A stretch of 64,000 nucleotides of DNA from Paenibacillus chitinolyticus NBRC 15660 (GCF_000739915.1 NZ_BBJT01000005.1:407691-471690); one strand, 5' to 3'; positions 8,026 to 16,836 are shown, counted from the stretch's first letter. The notes: generated by a model not told the origin, from the sequence alone. Program-made: numbers and translations.

Positions 8026-9996
8026 CTACCGGTCGACGCGGTAAACATTTCCGGTTACCGTTGCCGTTTTGCCGTATTTATTAGACACGACGATCGTATA
8101 CGGATTGGCGCCTTTTTTCAGATCCAGCCATTCCGAAAAAGATCCGTCATAAGAAGAACTATAAATTTTGCGGTCATTCAAGTAAACTACCGGATAGCTG
8201 TCGTTCTTATCCGTTACGGTTCCCGAAATCGTCATGTAACTGAGCGTCGTGCTGCCCGGATGATAGCTGACCTGAATAATAGGCGCACCGGTTTCCAGGG
8301 TGACCGTTCTGGTCAAGGTCGTACTTCTTCCCGTTGAATTGGTCGCTTCGAAAATGAGCGTGTTCTCTCCTTCCGACAACGTGATTTCTTCGGAGAATGA
8401 TCCGCTGGCGTAGGAGGTGTAGTACACTTTCTTCCCGTTAATCTTGAGAGTCGGCATGCTGTCGTTCTTATCCGTTACATACCCGGAAACCGTCAAAGTT
8501 TTAGAGGCGGTTTTCTCGGGGGTTGCATTCAGCTTCAAGGTCGGCCCGTTGACGTTAAAGGTCACTTTTCTGGTCACGACCGTCACTTTTCCGTTCTGGT
8601 TCTCCGCCTTGAATGTCAGCGTGTTCTCGCCTTCTTCCAATCTGACGGACTCACTGAAAGAACCGCCGTACATATATACTTTCTTGTCGTTGATATACAA
8701 GATAGGATAGGAATCGTTGGCATCCTTAACGGTACCCGACACCTTGATCGAAGCGACCTGCGAGCTGTCCGGAATGGAGTTTACTCTAAGCTCGGGACCA
8801 CCGGAGCTAAAGGTGACTTTCTTCGTAACGACGGTTTCTTTTCCCGCTTCGTTTTCCGCTTTAACGGTGAACGTGTTTTCGCCTTCCGCCAGCTTTACCT
8901 CTTTGGAGAAGGTGCCGTCCCAACTGCTGACGTACATTTTCTCATCGTTGAGATAGACGGTCGGGTACGAATAATTGGTATCCTTTTTCACCTTGCCCGA
9001 AATGGTCAGAGACCCCTTCGTAACCGTGTCCGGCGTGTTGTCTACCTTCAAGTCCGGACCGTTCACCTGGTACGTTACTTTCTTGGTCACGGTTGTCGTT
9101 TTTCCGCTCGGAAGCTTGGCCGTAATCCGGATCTCGTACGTTCCTTCCTTCTCCAGACGGTAGCCTTCCTTAAAAGAGCCTTCATCGGTCGATACCGCCT
9201 TGTCGTTGATCTGAACCTTGGCGTCGCGATGTGTTTTGCCCGAAACATAGAACGTGCCGCTTTCCGTCTTCTCCGGTACGGTCACTTCCAGGGAAGGGCC
9301 GTCGGCCTGATCCTGAGCGGAAGATTTAATGACCCGGAAAAGAAGAGTGGCTACCTCCGCCCTTGTGATGGGCTTCTGCGGTCTGAACGTGCTGTCCTCG
9401 TAGCCGCCGATCAACTGCTTTTCCGTCGCAATGGCGACATAGTCCCGAAGGTTATAGGAAATTTCGTCCACATCGCTGAAATTTCTTCCGAGCGTACTGC
9501 TGCTCCGCAGATCGTCAGTCGTGTAACCCATCGTTTTGACGAGCGCAACGGCAACATCTTCACGAGTTGCCTTGGTATCCGGGCTGAAGAACGGCTTGCC
9601 TTTCGGCGGATAATAGCCGGTCAAAAATTCTTTCGTGGATTCGACGTAACCGAACGACCACTTGTCCGGATTCAAATCCGCAAAGGTCGGCTCGGCCGGT
9701 GTTTGCAGATTGATCGAGAACGTCAGGGCGATCAGCTTGGCAAACTCTTCACGGGTGATGGATTTCTCCGGTTTAAAAGAGGAATCCTCATAGCCGCTGA
9801 TGATGCCTTTCTTCGCCATATCGTAGATAGCGTCGTTCGCCCAATGATTGTTTACATCAATGAAAACGATATTCTGGTTAATCGTCCCGCCGTTCACGGC
9901 CTGATTCTGGAGAACCGTTTCCGCGTGCACCAAAGGACCGACTTGAAGCAAGCAGACGATCATCATTAAACTCAACAGTTTATGTAAGTGTCTCAT
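8026..9996 (-). CDS. S-layer homology protein with five Ig-like repeats
   Basis: A 656-residue secreted surface protein. A signal peptide (RHLHKLLSLMMIVCLL, ending VHA) is followed by three SLH domains of about 55 residues each (FIDVNNHWAND..., FADLNPDKWS..., FSDVDEISYN...), which bind pyruvylated cell-wall polymer. After them come five tandem domains of about 83 residues sharing the pattern SGxVxDxNDSYPxVYLNDxKxY, GSFSExxxLxEGENTxTF and TVVTRKVTF-x3-GP; the first is the most diverged. The ATG at 9996 has AGAAGG upstream and places the signal peptide at the N-terminus; earlier in-frame starts would bury it. It probably has an adhesive or structural role at the envelope. It is a single gene with its own terminator. 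Confidence 0.9.
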   Translation of the reverse strand: MRHLHKLLSLMMIVCLLQVGPLVHAETVLQNQAVNGGTINQNIVFIDVNNHWANDAIYDMAKKGIISGYEDSSFKPEKSITREEFAKLIALTFSINLQTPAEPTFADLNPDKWSFGYVESTKEFLTGYYPPKGKPFFSPDTKATREDVAVALVKTMGYTTDDLRSSSTLGRNFSDVDEISYNLRDYVAIATEKQLIGGYEDSTFRPQKPITRAEVATLLFRVIKSSAQDQADGPSLEVTVPEKTESGTFYVSGKTHRDAKVQINDKAVSTDEGSFKEGYRLEKEGTYEIRITAKLPSGKTTTVTKKVTYQVNGPDLKVDNTPDTVTKGSLTISGKVKKDTNYSYPTVYLNDEKMYVSSWDGTFSKEVKLAEGENTFTVKAENEAGKETVVTKKVTFSSGGPELRVNSIPDSSQVASIKVSGTVKDANDSYPILYINDKKVYMYGGSFSESVRLEEGENTLTFKAENQNGKVTVVTRKVTFNVNGPTLKLNATPEKTASKTLTVSGYVTDKNDSMPTLKINGKKVYYTSYASGSFSEEITLSEGENTLIFEATNSTGRSTTLTRTVTLETGAPIIQVSYHPGSTTLSYMTISGTVTDKNDSYPVVYLNDRKIYSSSYDGSFSEWLDLKKGANPYTIVVSNKYGKTATVTGNVYRVDR

Positions 9997-10212
9997 AAAA
10001 ATGCCTTCTTTCCCGAATGAATAGTATGACATGGCTGCCCGTTTCTGTCGGGCTCGTTTCTCTTCTCCTTCTGAATTCATATAGGTAATTGCTCCTATAT
10101 TATATAGCCTAGAGGGAAAAATTTGTATATATTTGTTTGATTCGTCCTTTAATGACTACTACTAAAGAACTAATTTTCTTGCCGTATGAATGGTTTTTCA
10201 CATGGAAAAGTC

Positions 10213-10247
10213 AAAAAAACGCCCCCTCCCGGAGACGTTTCATTTTT
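10213..10247 (-). terminator. Terminator of the stalk-domain protein gene
   Basis: On the minus strand, AACGTCTCC and GGGGGCGTT pair around GGGA and are followed by seven T residues. Confidence 0.75.
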
Positions 10248-10274
10248 CGCCTATACAACTAATTGCTTTCCCGC

Positions 10275-11000
10275 TTATTTACCGCTCAAAGTAAAGTAAT
10301 AGTCGTGCAGATCCAGCCAATCCCGCAAATCTCCGAAGCCTTCCGCATCCAGCGTTCCGGGCTCGTAGGGATTCTCAGCGGACTTCTTCGCGATATAAAC
10401 GTACCGGTCGTTCTCGCCGAGAACTTCTGCGCCCGCTGCCGTTTTCTTCACCTCGGGCCAGTCCTCTTTCTTGTACACTTCGATCCGGGCCGCCACGTCG
10501 TGCAGACGGTGCAAATTCTCATCCTGGACCATATAGTGGATCAGCGTCAGCGCCTGCGCCCGTTTATCCAAACGGCCCTCTTCGATGGACGTTTTCACGT
10601 TTTCCTCCGGTATGACGCTCACCACCACATTCTCCAGCCATCTCGGAACCCGGAATCCGTATCCGTATTTCTCAAGCATGGCCTCGTCCTCTGCGGAAAA
10701 TTCCATGTAAGGCTTGTTTTTCAGAAAGATCTTATTGTTCGTGCCGTCCCAAGTCACACTCAAATCAAGCCGCTGCGCAAGATCGCGGAGAGGCAGGTAC
10801 GTGTTGCCTTCGTACGTAATAGGGACCAGATCGCTCCCCTGCTCATCTTTCAGCGCAAACGTATAACCGTTCAAATCCACCTGCAAATCCGGGTTTAAAA
10901 AAGCTTTGATCTCCTTCAGATTGCTCGTCGCGTAAGCGCCGGCCGTAACGCCGACCAGCAGCGCCGCCGTCATTCCCGCTGCCACCCATCTTTTCCGCAT
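10275..11000 (-). CDS. Secreted protein with copper-amine-oxidase-type stalk domain
   Basis: A 241-residue protein with a signal peptide (RKRWVAAGMTAALLVGV, ending AYA). It has a short stalk domain of the copper-amine-oxidase N-terminal type: VDLNGYTFAL, then NTYLPLRDLAQRLDLSVTWD and NNKIFLK at about residues 40-95. This domain is common in Paenibacillus envelope proteins and is not an oxidase. The C-terminal 140 residues are charged and not recognised. It is a single gene with its own terminator, probably exported. Precise role unknown. Confidence 0.75.
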   Translation of the reverse strand: MRKRWVAAGMTAALLVGVTAGAYATSNLKEIKAFLNPDLQVDLNGYTFALKDEQGSDLVPITYEGNTYLPLRDLAQRLDLSVTWDGTNNKIFLKNKPYMEFSAEDEAMLEKYGYGFRVPRWLENVVVSVIPEENVKTSIEEGRLDKRAQALTLIHYMVQDENLHRLHDVAARIEVYKKEDWPEVKKTAAGAEVLGENDRYVYIAKKSAENPYEPGTLDAEGFGDLRDWLDLHDYYFTLSGK

Positions 11001-11144
11001 GGCTTGAATCTCCTCCCTAAATGCCCTCCAGAACAGTTTACAACAGGGACGACCGGGATTTGTTACAAACGATTATCAAAATCGGGATGAGGGATCACGG
11101 GTATTAAAACAGCCCTGTTCCCGCCTATTTTTCCCACGCCATCG

Positions 11145-11173
11145 CACCATTGGTAAGCGCCCTTCATACACTA
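11145..11173 (+). promoter_or_regulatory. Probable sigma-K promoter of gerE
   Basis: CACC, a 16-base spacer and CATACACTA fit the sigma-K pattern (AC near -35, CATAnnnTA at -10). In Bacillus subtilis gerE is transcribed by sigma-K, so the position is as expected. It lies about 60 bases before the gene. Confidence 0.6.
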
Positions 11174-11234
11174 AGTTGACTGTATCCCTTACCCTTGTAA
11201 TTACTCCAAAACCCGAGCAAGGAGGGATGACAAC

Positions 11235-11459
11235 TTGAAGGGCAGCGACCATAAAAACAAATTCTTACTCACAAATCGTGAACGCGAAGTCTTTGAATTA
11301 CTCGTACAGGACAAAACGACGAAGGATATCGCACAGCAGCTTTTTATCAGCGAGAAGACCGTGCGTAACCATATCTCGAATGTCATGCAAAAATTGAATG
11401 TAAAAGGTCGTTCACAGGCGGTAGTCGAGCTAATCAAGCTCGGGGAGCTAAAAATCTGA
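11235..11459 (+). CDS. gerE: Sporulation transcription factor GerE
   Basis: A 74-residue LuxR-type HTH protein, exactly the length of Bacillus GerE and nearly identical to it through the core: LTNREREVFELLVQDKTTK, then ISEKTVRNHISNVMQKL and KGRSQAVVELIKLGEL. GerE is the last mother-cell regulator; it activates or represses late sigma-K coat genes. The start is TTG at 11235 with AAGGAGGG nine bases upstream. A terminator follows. The 3' third is duplicated 4.4 kb downstream, which makes this gene the left edge of a rearranged island. Confidence 0.95.
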   Translation: MKGSDHKNKFLLTNREREVFELLVQDKTTKDIAQQLFISEKTVRNHISNVMQKLNVKGRSQAVVELIKLGELKI

Positions 11460-11782
11460 CGCAGCCACCCTTGCCAGGGCACAGAAAACCTTCCGATCAT
11501 CCTTTGGGGATAACGGAAGGTCTTTTCTTGTTTGGGGGTGGTTTTTTGGGGAAGCACTATACACGGATCGCCCTTTGGTCCCAAAATAGATTGTTCAAAA
11601 AGACATGGAAATCGTAATTTTCTGCTGTTAAAGGAGTATCGTTTGTAAGAGTCTTCTTACCTGTGTACTTTTTAGCTGCATGTCCACAATCATTAAAAAT
11701 AGTGATAAATCAAGAGGCGGTAGACTATGAGAAAAATTTTTATGTCAGCTTTATTTTTGGTTATTTTGTGTGCTGGTTACCT
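11369..11782 (+). repeat. Long direct repeat, left copy (gerE 3' end plus start of next gene)
   Basis: Bases 11369-11481 match 15802-15914 with only a few differences. Bases 11631-11782 match 15915-16067 at roughly 93 percent by eye. The left copy keeps an extra 149 bases (11482-11630, including the gerE terminator) that are absent from the right copy. The left copy carries complete gerE and a broken next gene; the right copy is the reverse. Confidence 0.85.
11487..11528 (+). terminator. Terminator of gerE
   Basis: ACCTTCCG and CGGAAGGT pair around a 15-17-base loop, followed by CTTTTCTTG. The duplicated copy at 15.9 kb lacks this element. Confidence 0.75.
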
Positions 11783-11813
11783 TACAACGACAAGCGATCA
11801 TTTGCAATATTGA
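11727..11813 (+). pseudogene. Truncated copy of the 118-residue secreted protein gene at 16011
   Basis: The first 19 codons (RKIFMSALFLVILCAGYL region) match the gene at 16011. The frame then runs into unrelated sequence and stops after 28 residues. It is the left-copy remnant of the duplication. Confidence 0.75.
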
Positions 11814-11896
11814 CAAAACAAACATGAATTGGTGTAATCCTCCTCACGTTTTTGTAAACGGTTATCTTGAATATAGAAAAAAGGGAGAGTGAAAGA

Positions 11897-12448
11897 ATGT
11901 CCGCTCAACAACATTATTTAGTCAACATAGTTCCCTACAGTTCTGACTGGTCTGTGGAATTTGAAAAAGAGAAAGAGCGATTGCTTGGAATACTGGCTCC
12001 ACACATCGCTGCCATTGAACATACCGGGAGTACTTCAATACCCAATCAAGGCGCAAAGCCCATTATCGATATTTCCGCTGCAGTTCATACGTTGCTTGAT
12101 AAGCAAATCTATGAAAACCTGCTTAGCAATTCAGGCTATCGTTATATTGGAGCCTTCAAGACCGGGCGACACTTCTTTGTAAAAGAACACGCAGGAGCAC
12201 GTACGCATCATTTGCATATCTTTCCGCTTGAAGGATTTTACGAAAGAAATGAACTACTATTTCGCGATTACCTTCGTGCCCATCCTGATTTCGTAATAGA
12301 GTATGGGGAACTAAAACGAACGTTGGCTGAACAATATCCTTCAGATCCTGAAGGTTACACGCGGGCAAAAACTGACTTTATCCAACGTGTTGTTGACTTG
12401 GCGCGAACAGAGCGAGGACTTCCTCTTCAAAACGTATGGGTTGATTAG
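11897..12448 (+). CDS. GrpB-family protein (nucleotidyltransferase-like fold)
   Basis: A 183-residue member of the GrpB/UPF0157 family. It carries the family landmarks VPYSSDWSVEFEKEKERL, IEHTGSTSIPNQGAKPIIDI and a THHLHIFP motif. GrpB proteins have a nucleotidyltransferase-like core; some are fused to dephospho-CoA kinase, and standalone members have no settled role. The ATG at 11897 has GGGAG upstream. Codon use is AT-richer than the surrounding chromosome. It lies inside the duplicated-ends island, right after the left repeat, and has its own terminator, so it may be cargo of the inserted segment. Confidence 0.88.
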   Translation: MSAQQHYLVNIVPYSSDWSVEFEKEKERLLGILAPHIAAIEHTGSTSIPNQGAKPIIDISAAVHTLLDKQIYENLLSNSGYRYIGAFKTGRHFFVKEHAGARTHHLHIFPLEGFYERNELLFRDYLRAHPDFVIEYGELKRTLAEQYPSDPEGYTRAKTDFIQRVVDLARTERGLPLQNVWVD

Positions 12449-12499
12449 TTCGTCTTTTTAGTACAGCGCCGGTTGAATCGTATTGGCCTAAATGATCCA

Positions 12500-12541
12500 T
12501 AAAAAAGAAGGACGAATTATTCCATTGTCCTTCTTTTTTAT
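12500..12541 (+). terminator. Terminator after the GrpB-family gene
   Basis: AAAAAAGAAGGAC pairs with GTCCTTCTTTTTT around a 13-base loop; the final T-run is strong. Confidence 0.85.
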
Positions 12542-12898
12542 GATTGCTTATTTTTTGTAACGTAACCCGTACTTATCGAATATATGCATCTTTGCTACCT
12601 AGAAGCAAATGGCATTTCACGACTTGTACAATGTCCTTACATTTGTGCATTTTTCTTCGACAGAGGAGTTGGGACATATATTGTTTCCCCTATTTTCTCG
12701 AGACCGTACTCACTTTTGAAAATGGCGCCAATGCCCACGGTCCACTGCTGATGGCGGTTAGCTCTTACCCATTTTCAGGTTCATTCGCAATATTCGGCTT
12801 GATATTCCCCTTATCGAGAATTGAAGCTGCGAACTAGAACACATATGAAGAGCCTCTACCCGGCTGAATTCCGGACAGAAGCTCTACGTTATTCACGA
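12542..12898. other. Intergenic stretch without a recognisable gene
   Basis: AT-rich. A 97-codon frame on the plus strand has no ribosome-binding site and an implausible composition. Short coding-like fragments on the minus strand are interrupted by stops. It may be decayed sequence inside the island. Confidence 0.4.
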
Positions 12899-14218
12899 CT
12901 ATACTTTAATATCAATACTATTCTTGGGTATCGTAAGCGCGCTCTTCTGCTGTTGACCCATATTCAGAGAAGAAATGAAGCTGTTCCAGTCCTCTAGATT
13001 CGCATCTCGTACCTGGTTTGCAAATTCAAGCTTGGCCTTTGGACCTACATCCCCTTGCATACTCGGTGCTGATATGAGGCTGTGATGCAGACTATTGAAG
13101 GCGTTCATCAGGCCACTGAGAAGATCTTCCGGCTTCTGATTCAATAATCCCTTCATGCTCTCCCACATGATCGTTCCTACAGACTTCTTGGCATTAAGGT
13201 CTTGTAGATGGGCGCTGTACTTTCGCTTTATTTCCAATGACATTTCTTGATGTGAAGCAAATTGTTTGCGGAAGGAAGGCGTTGAGATAAGAGAGAATTT
13301 ATAGTCGTCATATTCTGCGATTCCCATCTTGGTACTCATTGCCTTATCTACGGACTGCGTGAGCTGCTCCTTAATCGCTGACGACATAGGCGATTGTTGC
13401 AAATAAAGATCCAGCTTGAGACGTGCGGTCCCTAAATTGTTAGCCATCCATTCCGTATCAAAAGTAAACGTGTTCATAGCTTTAGCTGTTGTGTGTACCA
13501 GTGCATCGAATACTCCTGCTACATCACGGTAACTAATATCTTGAAAAGAGGTAGATTCTCCTACAGAGGCTTTACTTGCCTCCTCCTTCAGTAAATCCCG
13601 AAAGTCTGTAATCCCCTTGCCGCCTTGTTCCATGATCTGCTTCCACTGGTCCCCCTGCTCCTCCTGTAACTTGCCCAGAAGCCGGGACTGTTCCTGTAGC
13701 ATATTCTTAATACGATCGGTCAACTCATCCTTGTCGAAGATCGGCTTATAGGTGGAGAGGAACTCTCCTTGTGTCTCCTTGCTACCTCCAAAAATAGAAT
13801 CATTTTCAAAATTCAAATATTGAGACAAAGTGCTCGCTGTTGTCTGCGCGATATCCTCTATTTTGAGTTGAACTTGCTTATCGTATTGCTCAAGATGCTG
13901 ACTCAATTCGTCTCCTGTGTAACGCTGAAGCAGTAGATCACGCTCATATGCGCTTTTTACCAGAAACCCGCTTACATCATCCAGAAAATTCTTTGAGTAG
14001 TCCGTACCTTGAACTGATGTAAATTCCCTTCCAACAATCCACTGGCCTCCCAATGCACGAAGCTCTTGTTGTCCTTCATCAATCACACTCGGGGTGTACA
14101 TCTCTACTGCATCAGAAGCATTGTTACTTGCAGGGACAAGCACTTTAGTAGCAAGCTGGTTATTCTTTGCTACTATAGTGCTTGGAGTTGATGATGCGTA
14201 AATACCATTCGTTTGCAT
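12899..14218 (-). CDS. Uncharacterised 439-residue protein (orphan in island)
   Basis: Not recognised. The protein has no signal peptide and no clear membrane segment. It starts with a Thr/Ser/Ala/Asn-rich stretch (residues 1-45) and continues as a largely helical, charged protein with probable coiled-coil segments around 150-200 (DRIKNMLQEQSRLLGKLQ). It ends in a polar tail. An ATG start with GAGAGAGG upstream looks good. Such an N-terminus resembles flagellar-hook or secreted-substrate proteins, but nothing confirms this. It sits alone between a decayed spacer and the XRE/replication-like genes, so it is likely cargo of the inserted segment. Confidence 0.6.
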   Translation of the reverse strand: MQTNGIYASSTPSTIVAKNNQLATKVLVPASNNASDAVEMYTPSVIDEGQQELRALGGQWIVGREFTSVQGTDYSKNFLDDVSGFLVKSAYERDLLLQRYTGDELSQHLEQYDKQVQLKIEDIAQTTASTLSQYLNFENDSIFGGSKETQGEFLSTYKPIFDKDELTDRIKNMLQEQSRLLGKLQEEQGDQWKQIMEQGGKGITDFRDLLKEEASKASVGESTSFQDISYRDVAGVFDALVHTTAKAMNTFTFDTEWMANNLGTARLKLDLYLQQSPMSSAIKEQLTQSVDKAMSTKMGIAEYDDYKFSLISTPSFRKQFASHQEMSLEIKRKYSAHLQDLNAKKSVGTIMWESMKGLLNQKPEDLLSGLMNAFNSLHHSLISAPSMQGDVGPKAKLEFANQVRDANLEDWNSFISSLNMGQQQKSALTIPKNSIDIKV

Positions 14219-14385
14219 CGCGGACCTCTCTCTTCATTGAAGTATATGTTATTTGTAATATATCGGCGTAATAAGTAAATAGTTAACTCCGATTCCAAAA
14301 ATAATTCATTAAGTTTCATTGCAGTCCTACATAAAGTCATTCAAAATGTTCTTCATATTGGCGGGGGGCAGTCTGGTAATATTGG

Positions 14386-14619
14386 TTAATTCCTCCCCGG
14401 TACGCTGTAAAGCGCATTGTTAAGTAGTTGACTTATTTTCTCGTCGTCTAGCCCGAATGCGGTACGAATACGCCTTTCGACGCTATTCGAAATCGGCTTC
14501 GCATTCGTTTCGATCTTTGCAAGTAGTGCGCGTGAAATCCCGACGATTTTAGCAAGTTGTACTTGGTTCATTTGCGTGTTCGCCCGGATAAGGCGGACTG
14601 TATCACTGTTCAATTGCAT
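14386..14619 (-). CDS. Small XRE-family HTH protein
   Basis: A 77-residue HTH protein: MNQVQLAKIVGISRALLAKIE gives the turn and recognition helix, followed by a segment that resembles element-encoded Cro/control proteins. The start ATG follows GAGGTGAC. It lies downstream of the replication-initiator-like gene on the same strand, separated by that gene's terminator. A regulator of the inserted element is the simplest reading. Confidence 0.75.
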   Translation of the reverse strand: MQLNSDTVRLIRANTQMNQVQLAKIVGISRALLAKIETNAKPISNSVERRIRTAFGLDDEKISQLLNNALYSVPGRN

Positions 14620-14663
14620 TCATTATGTCACCTCGCGTTATACAATTTGTGACGCTACGGGTA

Positions 14664-14708
14664 AATAAAAAGACGTGAACCCCGAACCCGTAGGAGTACA
14701 CGTCTTGT
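14664..14708 (-). terminator. Terminator of the HTH replication-like gene
   Basis: CAAGACGTG and CACGTCTT pair on the minus strand, followed by TTTTTATTTA. Confidence 0.75.
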
Positions 14709-14736
14709 CATATATACAGTTATACTAGTTGTGACT

Positions 14737-15600
14737 TTAACAAGAAGTCGAAGTATTATTTTTAACCCCGAATGCTGCTTCGAACATTTCGTCTGATAGC
14801 GAATAAGTCACCGTTCGGCTATTCTGAATTTCTTCAATATCCGCCTTTTCTTTTGCGGTTAATGGGCGTTCGGATTTACGTCTACGTTCTCGGTCTGCAT
14901 CGCCGAAATCCTTTTCCCATTCCTCACCCCAATTAAAGGATTTATGCTCGACGTCTTCCTTAACGACCTGGGGTAAGTGTATATTGTTGTCGTTGGCATT
15001 TTCCGAAGGAATAGATAGATAAGAAAGCTTGTCCTTTCTTTCTTCTTTTATTGGTTCTTCTTCTTGGTTCTTCTTAAATACTGGTTCTTCTTTGTGTGAA
15101 GCTGCGACAACATCCAAGACGTTGAAATTGTACACGTTATTCGTACCGTTTTTCAACATTAGCGCGTGCTTTTCTTCAACGTGTATTTCGCTAACGTGCG
15201 ATTCTTTAACGTCAATACTTTTAACGTCTTTAGAATCGCGCCCCATTGATACGCCGCAAGCCATGTTGACTTTATATACAGACTGTTTCCCAACGCCACC
15301 GCCTGTGCGATTTCTCCACGCTCGTTCAAGGACAGGTGTACCGTCGTCAAGCTTCGTTTCTAACAACGTGCGGATACGCTTAATTACGGTGAAGCGGGTA
15401 ACACCCATCATTTCGGCAAGTGTTTCTTGCGTCGGATAGCATACGCCGTCTTCGTCCATAAACGAAGCGATCGTTGCAAGCGTTGCAAAACCGTCTGCCC
15501 CGATCTTGGCGATTATGCCGCCGCGAACCGCCAAAACATCAACCTTGAAGAAAATACGCTGCTCGTCGTGCCGTTTGTTTCGTAGTTCATTAGTGTTCAT
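14737..15600 (-). CDS. HTH domain protein resembling a plasmid/phage replication initiator
   Basis: A 287-residue protein. Residues about 20-100 form a winged-helix of the HTH_36 type: GFATLATIASFMDEDGVCYP, then TQETLAEMMGVTRFTVIKRI, with the next segment giving a wing. The rest is polar and low in conserved motifs, ending in a charged KEKADIEEI region. This build is typical of replication-initiation or primosomal proteins of Firmicute plasmids, phages and integrative elements. The ATG at 15600 has GGGGGA upstream; an earlier in-frame start at 15648 is less likely. It supports the view that 11.8-15.8 kb is inserted mobile DNA. Replication activity is inferred. Confidence 0.65.
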   Translation of the reverse strand: MNTNELRNKRHDEQRIFFKVDVLAVRGGIIAKIGADGFATLATIASFMDEDGVCYPTQETLAEMMGVTRFTVIKRIRTLLETKLDDGTPVLERAWRNRTGGGVGKQSVYKVNMACGVSMGRDSKDVKSIDVKESHVSEIHVEEKHALMLKNGTNNVYNFNVLDVVAASHKEEPVFKKNQEEEPIKEERKDKLSYLSIPSENANDNNIHLPQVVKEDVEHKSFNWGEEWEKDFGDADRERRRKSERPLTAKEKADIEEIQNSRTVTYSLSDEMFEAAFGVKNNTSTSC

Positions 15601-15801
15601 TTGATTGTCCCCCATTGAATGTAGTTTCGTTGCGCTTGTCTTGCGCAAATCAATATGTCGCCGGGGGAATGCGTTGTGTGACGAATGAAGTGAAGAATTG
15701 TTAACGTTATAGGAAAGTCACGTTGTAGGGAAGCGGGCGGGGGACACGCTGAAACCGTCAAAACCGCGCCGTTACTGGGTTTTAACTATGCGTGTTACAA
15801 A
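15601..15801. other. Spacer between replication-like gene and right repeat
   Basis: No gene seen. It contains GTTAACGTTATAGG and short GC-rich runs. An origin might lie here if the segment was once a plasmid, but no iterons are visible. Confidence 0.3.
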
Positions 15802-16067
15802 ACATATTACGAATGTCATGCAAAAGTTGAATGTAAAAGGTCGTTCACAGGCGGTAGTCGAGCTAATCAAGCTCGGGGAGCTAAAAATCTGACGCAGCCA
15901 CCCTTGCCAGGGCAAGGAGTATCGTTTGTAAGAGTCTTCTTACCTATGTTCTTTTTAGTTGCATGTCCACCAGCATTAAAAATAGTGACAAATCAAGAAG
16001 GCGGTAAATTATGAGAAAAATTTTTATGCCAGCTTTACTTTTGGTTATTTTGTGTGCTGGTTACCTT
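15802..16067 (+). repeat. Long direct repeat, right copy
   Basis: Partner of 11369-11782. It carries the last 30 codons of gerE joined directly, without the gerE terminator region, to the promoter side and start of the intact gene at 16011. Confidence 0.85.
15803..15892 (+). pseudogene. 5'-truncated gerE fragment
   Basis: It encodes the GerE C-terminus (SNVMQKLNVKGRSQAVVEL-like) up to the same TGA stop, but lacks the first two thirds. Upstream sequence is unrelated to gerE. Confidence 0.85.
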
Positions 16068-16367
16068 TTTTGGTCAGGAACAGCTCAATACACGATTTCG
16101 CCAGAAGGATATCCCGTCCCACGTAACGCCGTTCTCAAAAAAACCATTCCGGATTCAGCAGGCACAATACACGTTTATACAGCTCCGGGCATTCATCAGA
16201 CAGATGGCTTGAAAAACAGCTCTAAGAGACAAATTGAAAAACATGGCTGGACTTATGCAGGGGATCTAAGTGCGGGCGCAACTTACATGTTTAAAAAATC
16301 AGACGGAACCTTATTGAATGTTTCTATTTACGAAGGCGAGTTCTCCATTTGTCAATTACAAAAGTGA
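16011..16367 (+). CDS. Small secreted or membrane-anchored protein of unknown function
   Basis: A 118-residue protein with an N-terminal hydrophobic signal/anchor (MPALLLVILCAGYLFW). It is followed by a compact domain with IHVYTAPGI, WTYAGDLSAGATYMFKK and LLNVSIYEGEF, which looks like a small beta-rich extracytoplasmic fold. The family is not recognised. AAGGCGG precedes the ATG. Its 5' end was duplicated with gerE; before the rearrangement it was probably the gene directly after gerE. Confidence 0.7.
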   Translation: MRKIFMPALLLVILCAGYLFWSGTAQYTISPEGYPVPRNAVLKKTIPDSAGTIHVYTAPGIHQTDGLKNSSKRQIEKHGWTYAGDLSAGATYMFKKSDGTLLNVSIYEGEFSICQLQK

Positions 16368-16407
16368 CCGGATGATAAATTCCCTGAATTTAATCCGTCA
16401 TCCTCCA

Positions 16408-16596
16408 TTAATCTTTAAATTGCTTACTCTTTTTATTTTTCGAAATATATTTACTTATCTTTTCAACGATCCAGCCCACACCGAAACAGATAACTAGGCA
16501 AATCACGAAAAAATAAAAACTAACAGGTCTTTCGACGTAAGAGGCGGCTATTGTTATGAGGATGGCGATTAGCACACTATATATTAGGTCTTTCAT
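16408..16596 (-). CDS. Small membrane protein, 62 residues
   Basis: Two membrane helices (DLIYSVLIAILITIAASY and FYFFVICLVICFGVGWIV) and a basic C-terminus. AAGGAGG nine bases before the ATG supports expression. Function unknown. It is the last gene of a minus-strand run of small orphan genes. Confidence 0.65.
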   Translation of the reverse strand: MKDLIYSVLIAILITIAASYVERPVSFYFFVICLVICFGVGWIVEKISKYISKNKKSKQFKD

Positions 16597-16667
16597 AATA
16601 TCAAAACCTCCTTGCGATAATCGAATTAATCAGCCCATCCTCCGTTATTTATTTCTTATTTGTGCTT

Positions 16668-16829
16668 TCACTTGAATGGTCTTTTCTTTTTGCTTTTAAA
16701 AATTAAATCCATCCCAACCACCAAAATCAGTATAAAGACAGAATGGATGAAAGGTTTAAGGAAACTGGAATCGTCATAAATAAAGTAAGCTACTATAAAG
16801 TTAAGGATAAAAGTAATAAAATAGGTCAA
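16668..16829 (-). CDS. Tiny membrane protein, 53 residues
   Basis: A TTG-started frame just after the stop of the upstream 210-residue gene. It encodes two hydrophobic segments (YFITFILNFIVAYFI and FIHSVFILILVVGMDLIF) and a KSKKKR end. The ribosome-binding site AAGGAGAG lies inside the end of the upstream gene, about 13 bases away, suggesting coupled translation. The start codon and spacing are weak points. Confidence 0.45.
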   Translation of the reverse strand: MTYFITFILNFIVAYFIYDDSSFLKPFIHSVFILILVVGMDLIFKSKKKRPFK

Positions 16830-16836
16830 AAGTTAA

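Noticed and set aside
12544..12837. 97-codon frame in the island spacer
   Set aside because: No ribosome-binding site, unnatural composition and no similarity that I can recognise.
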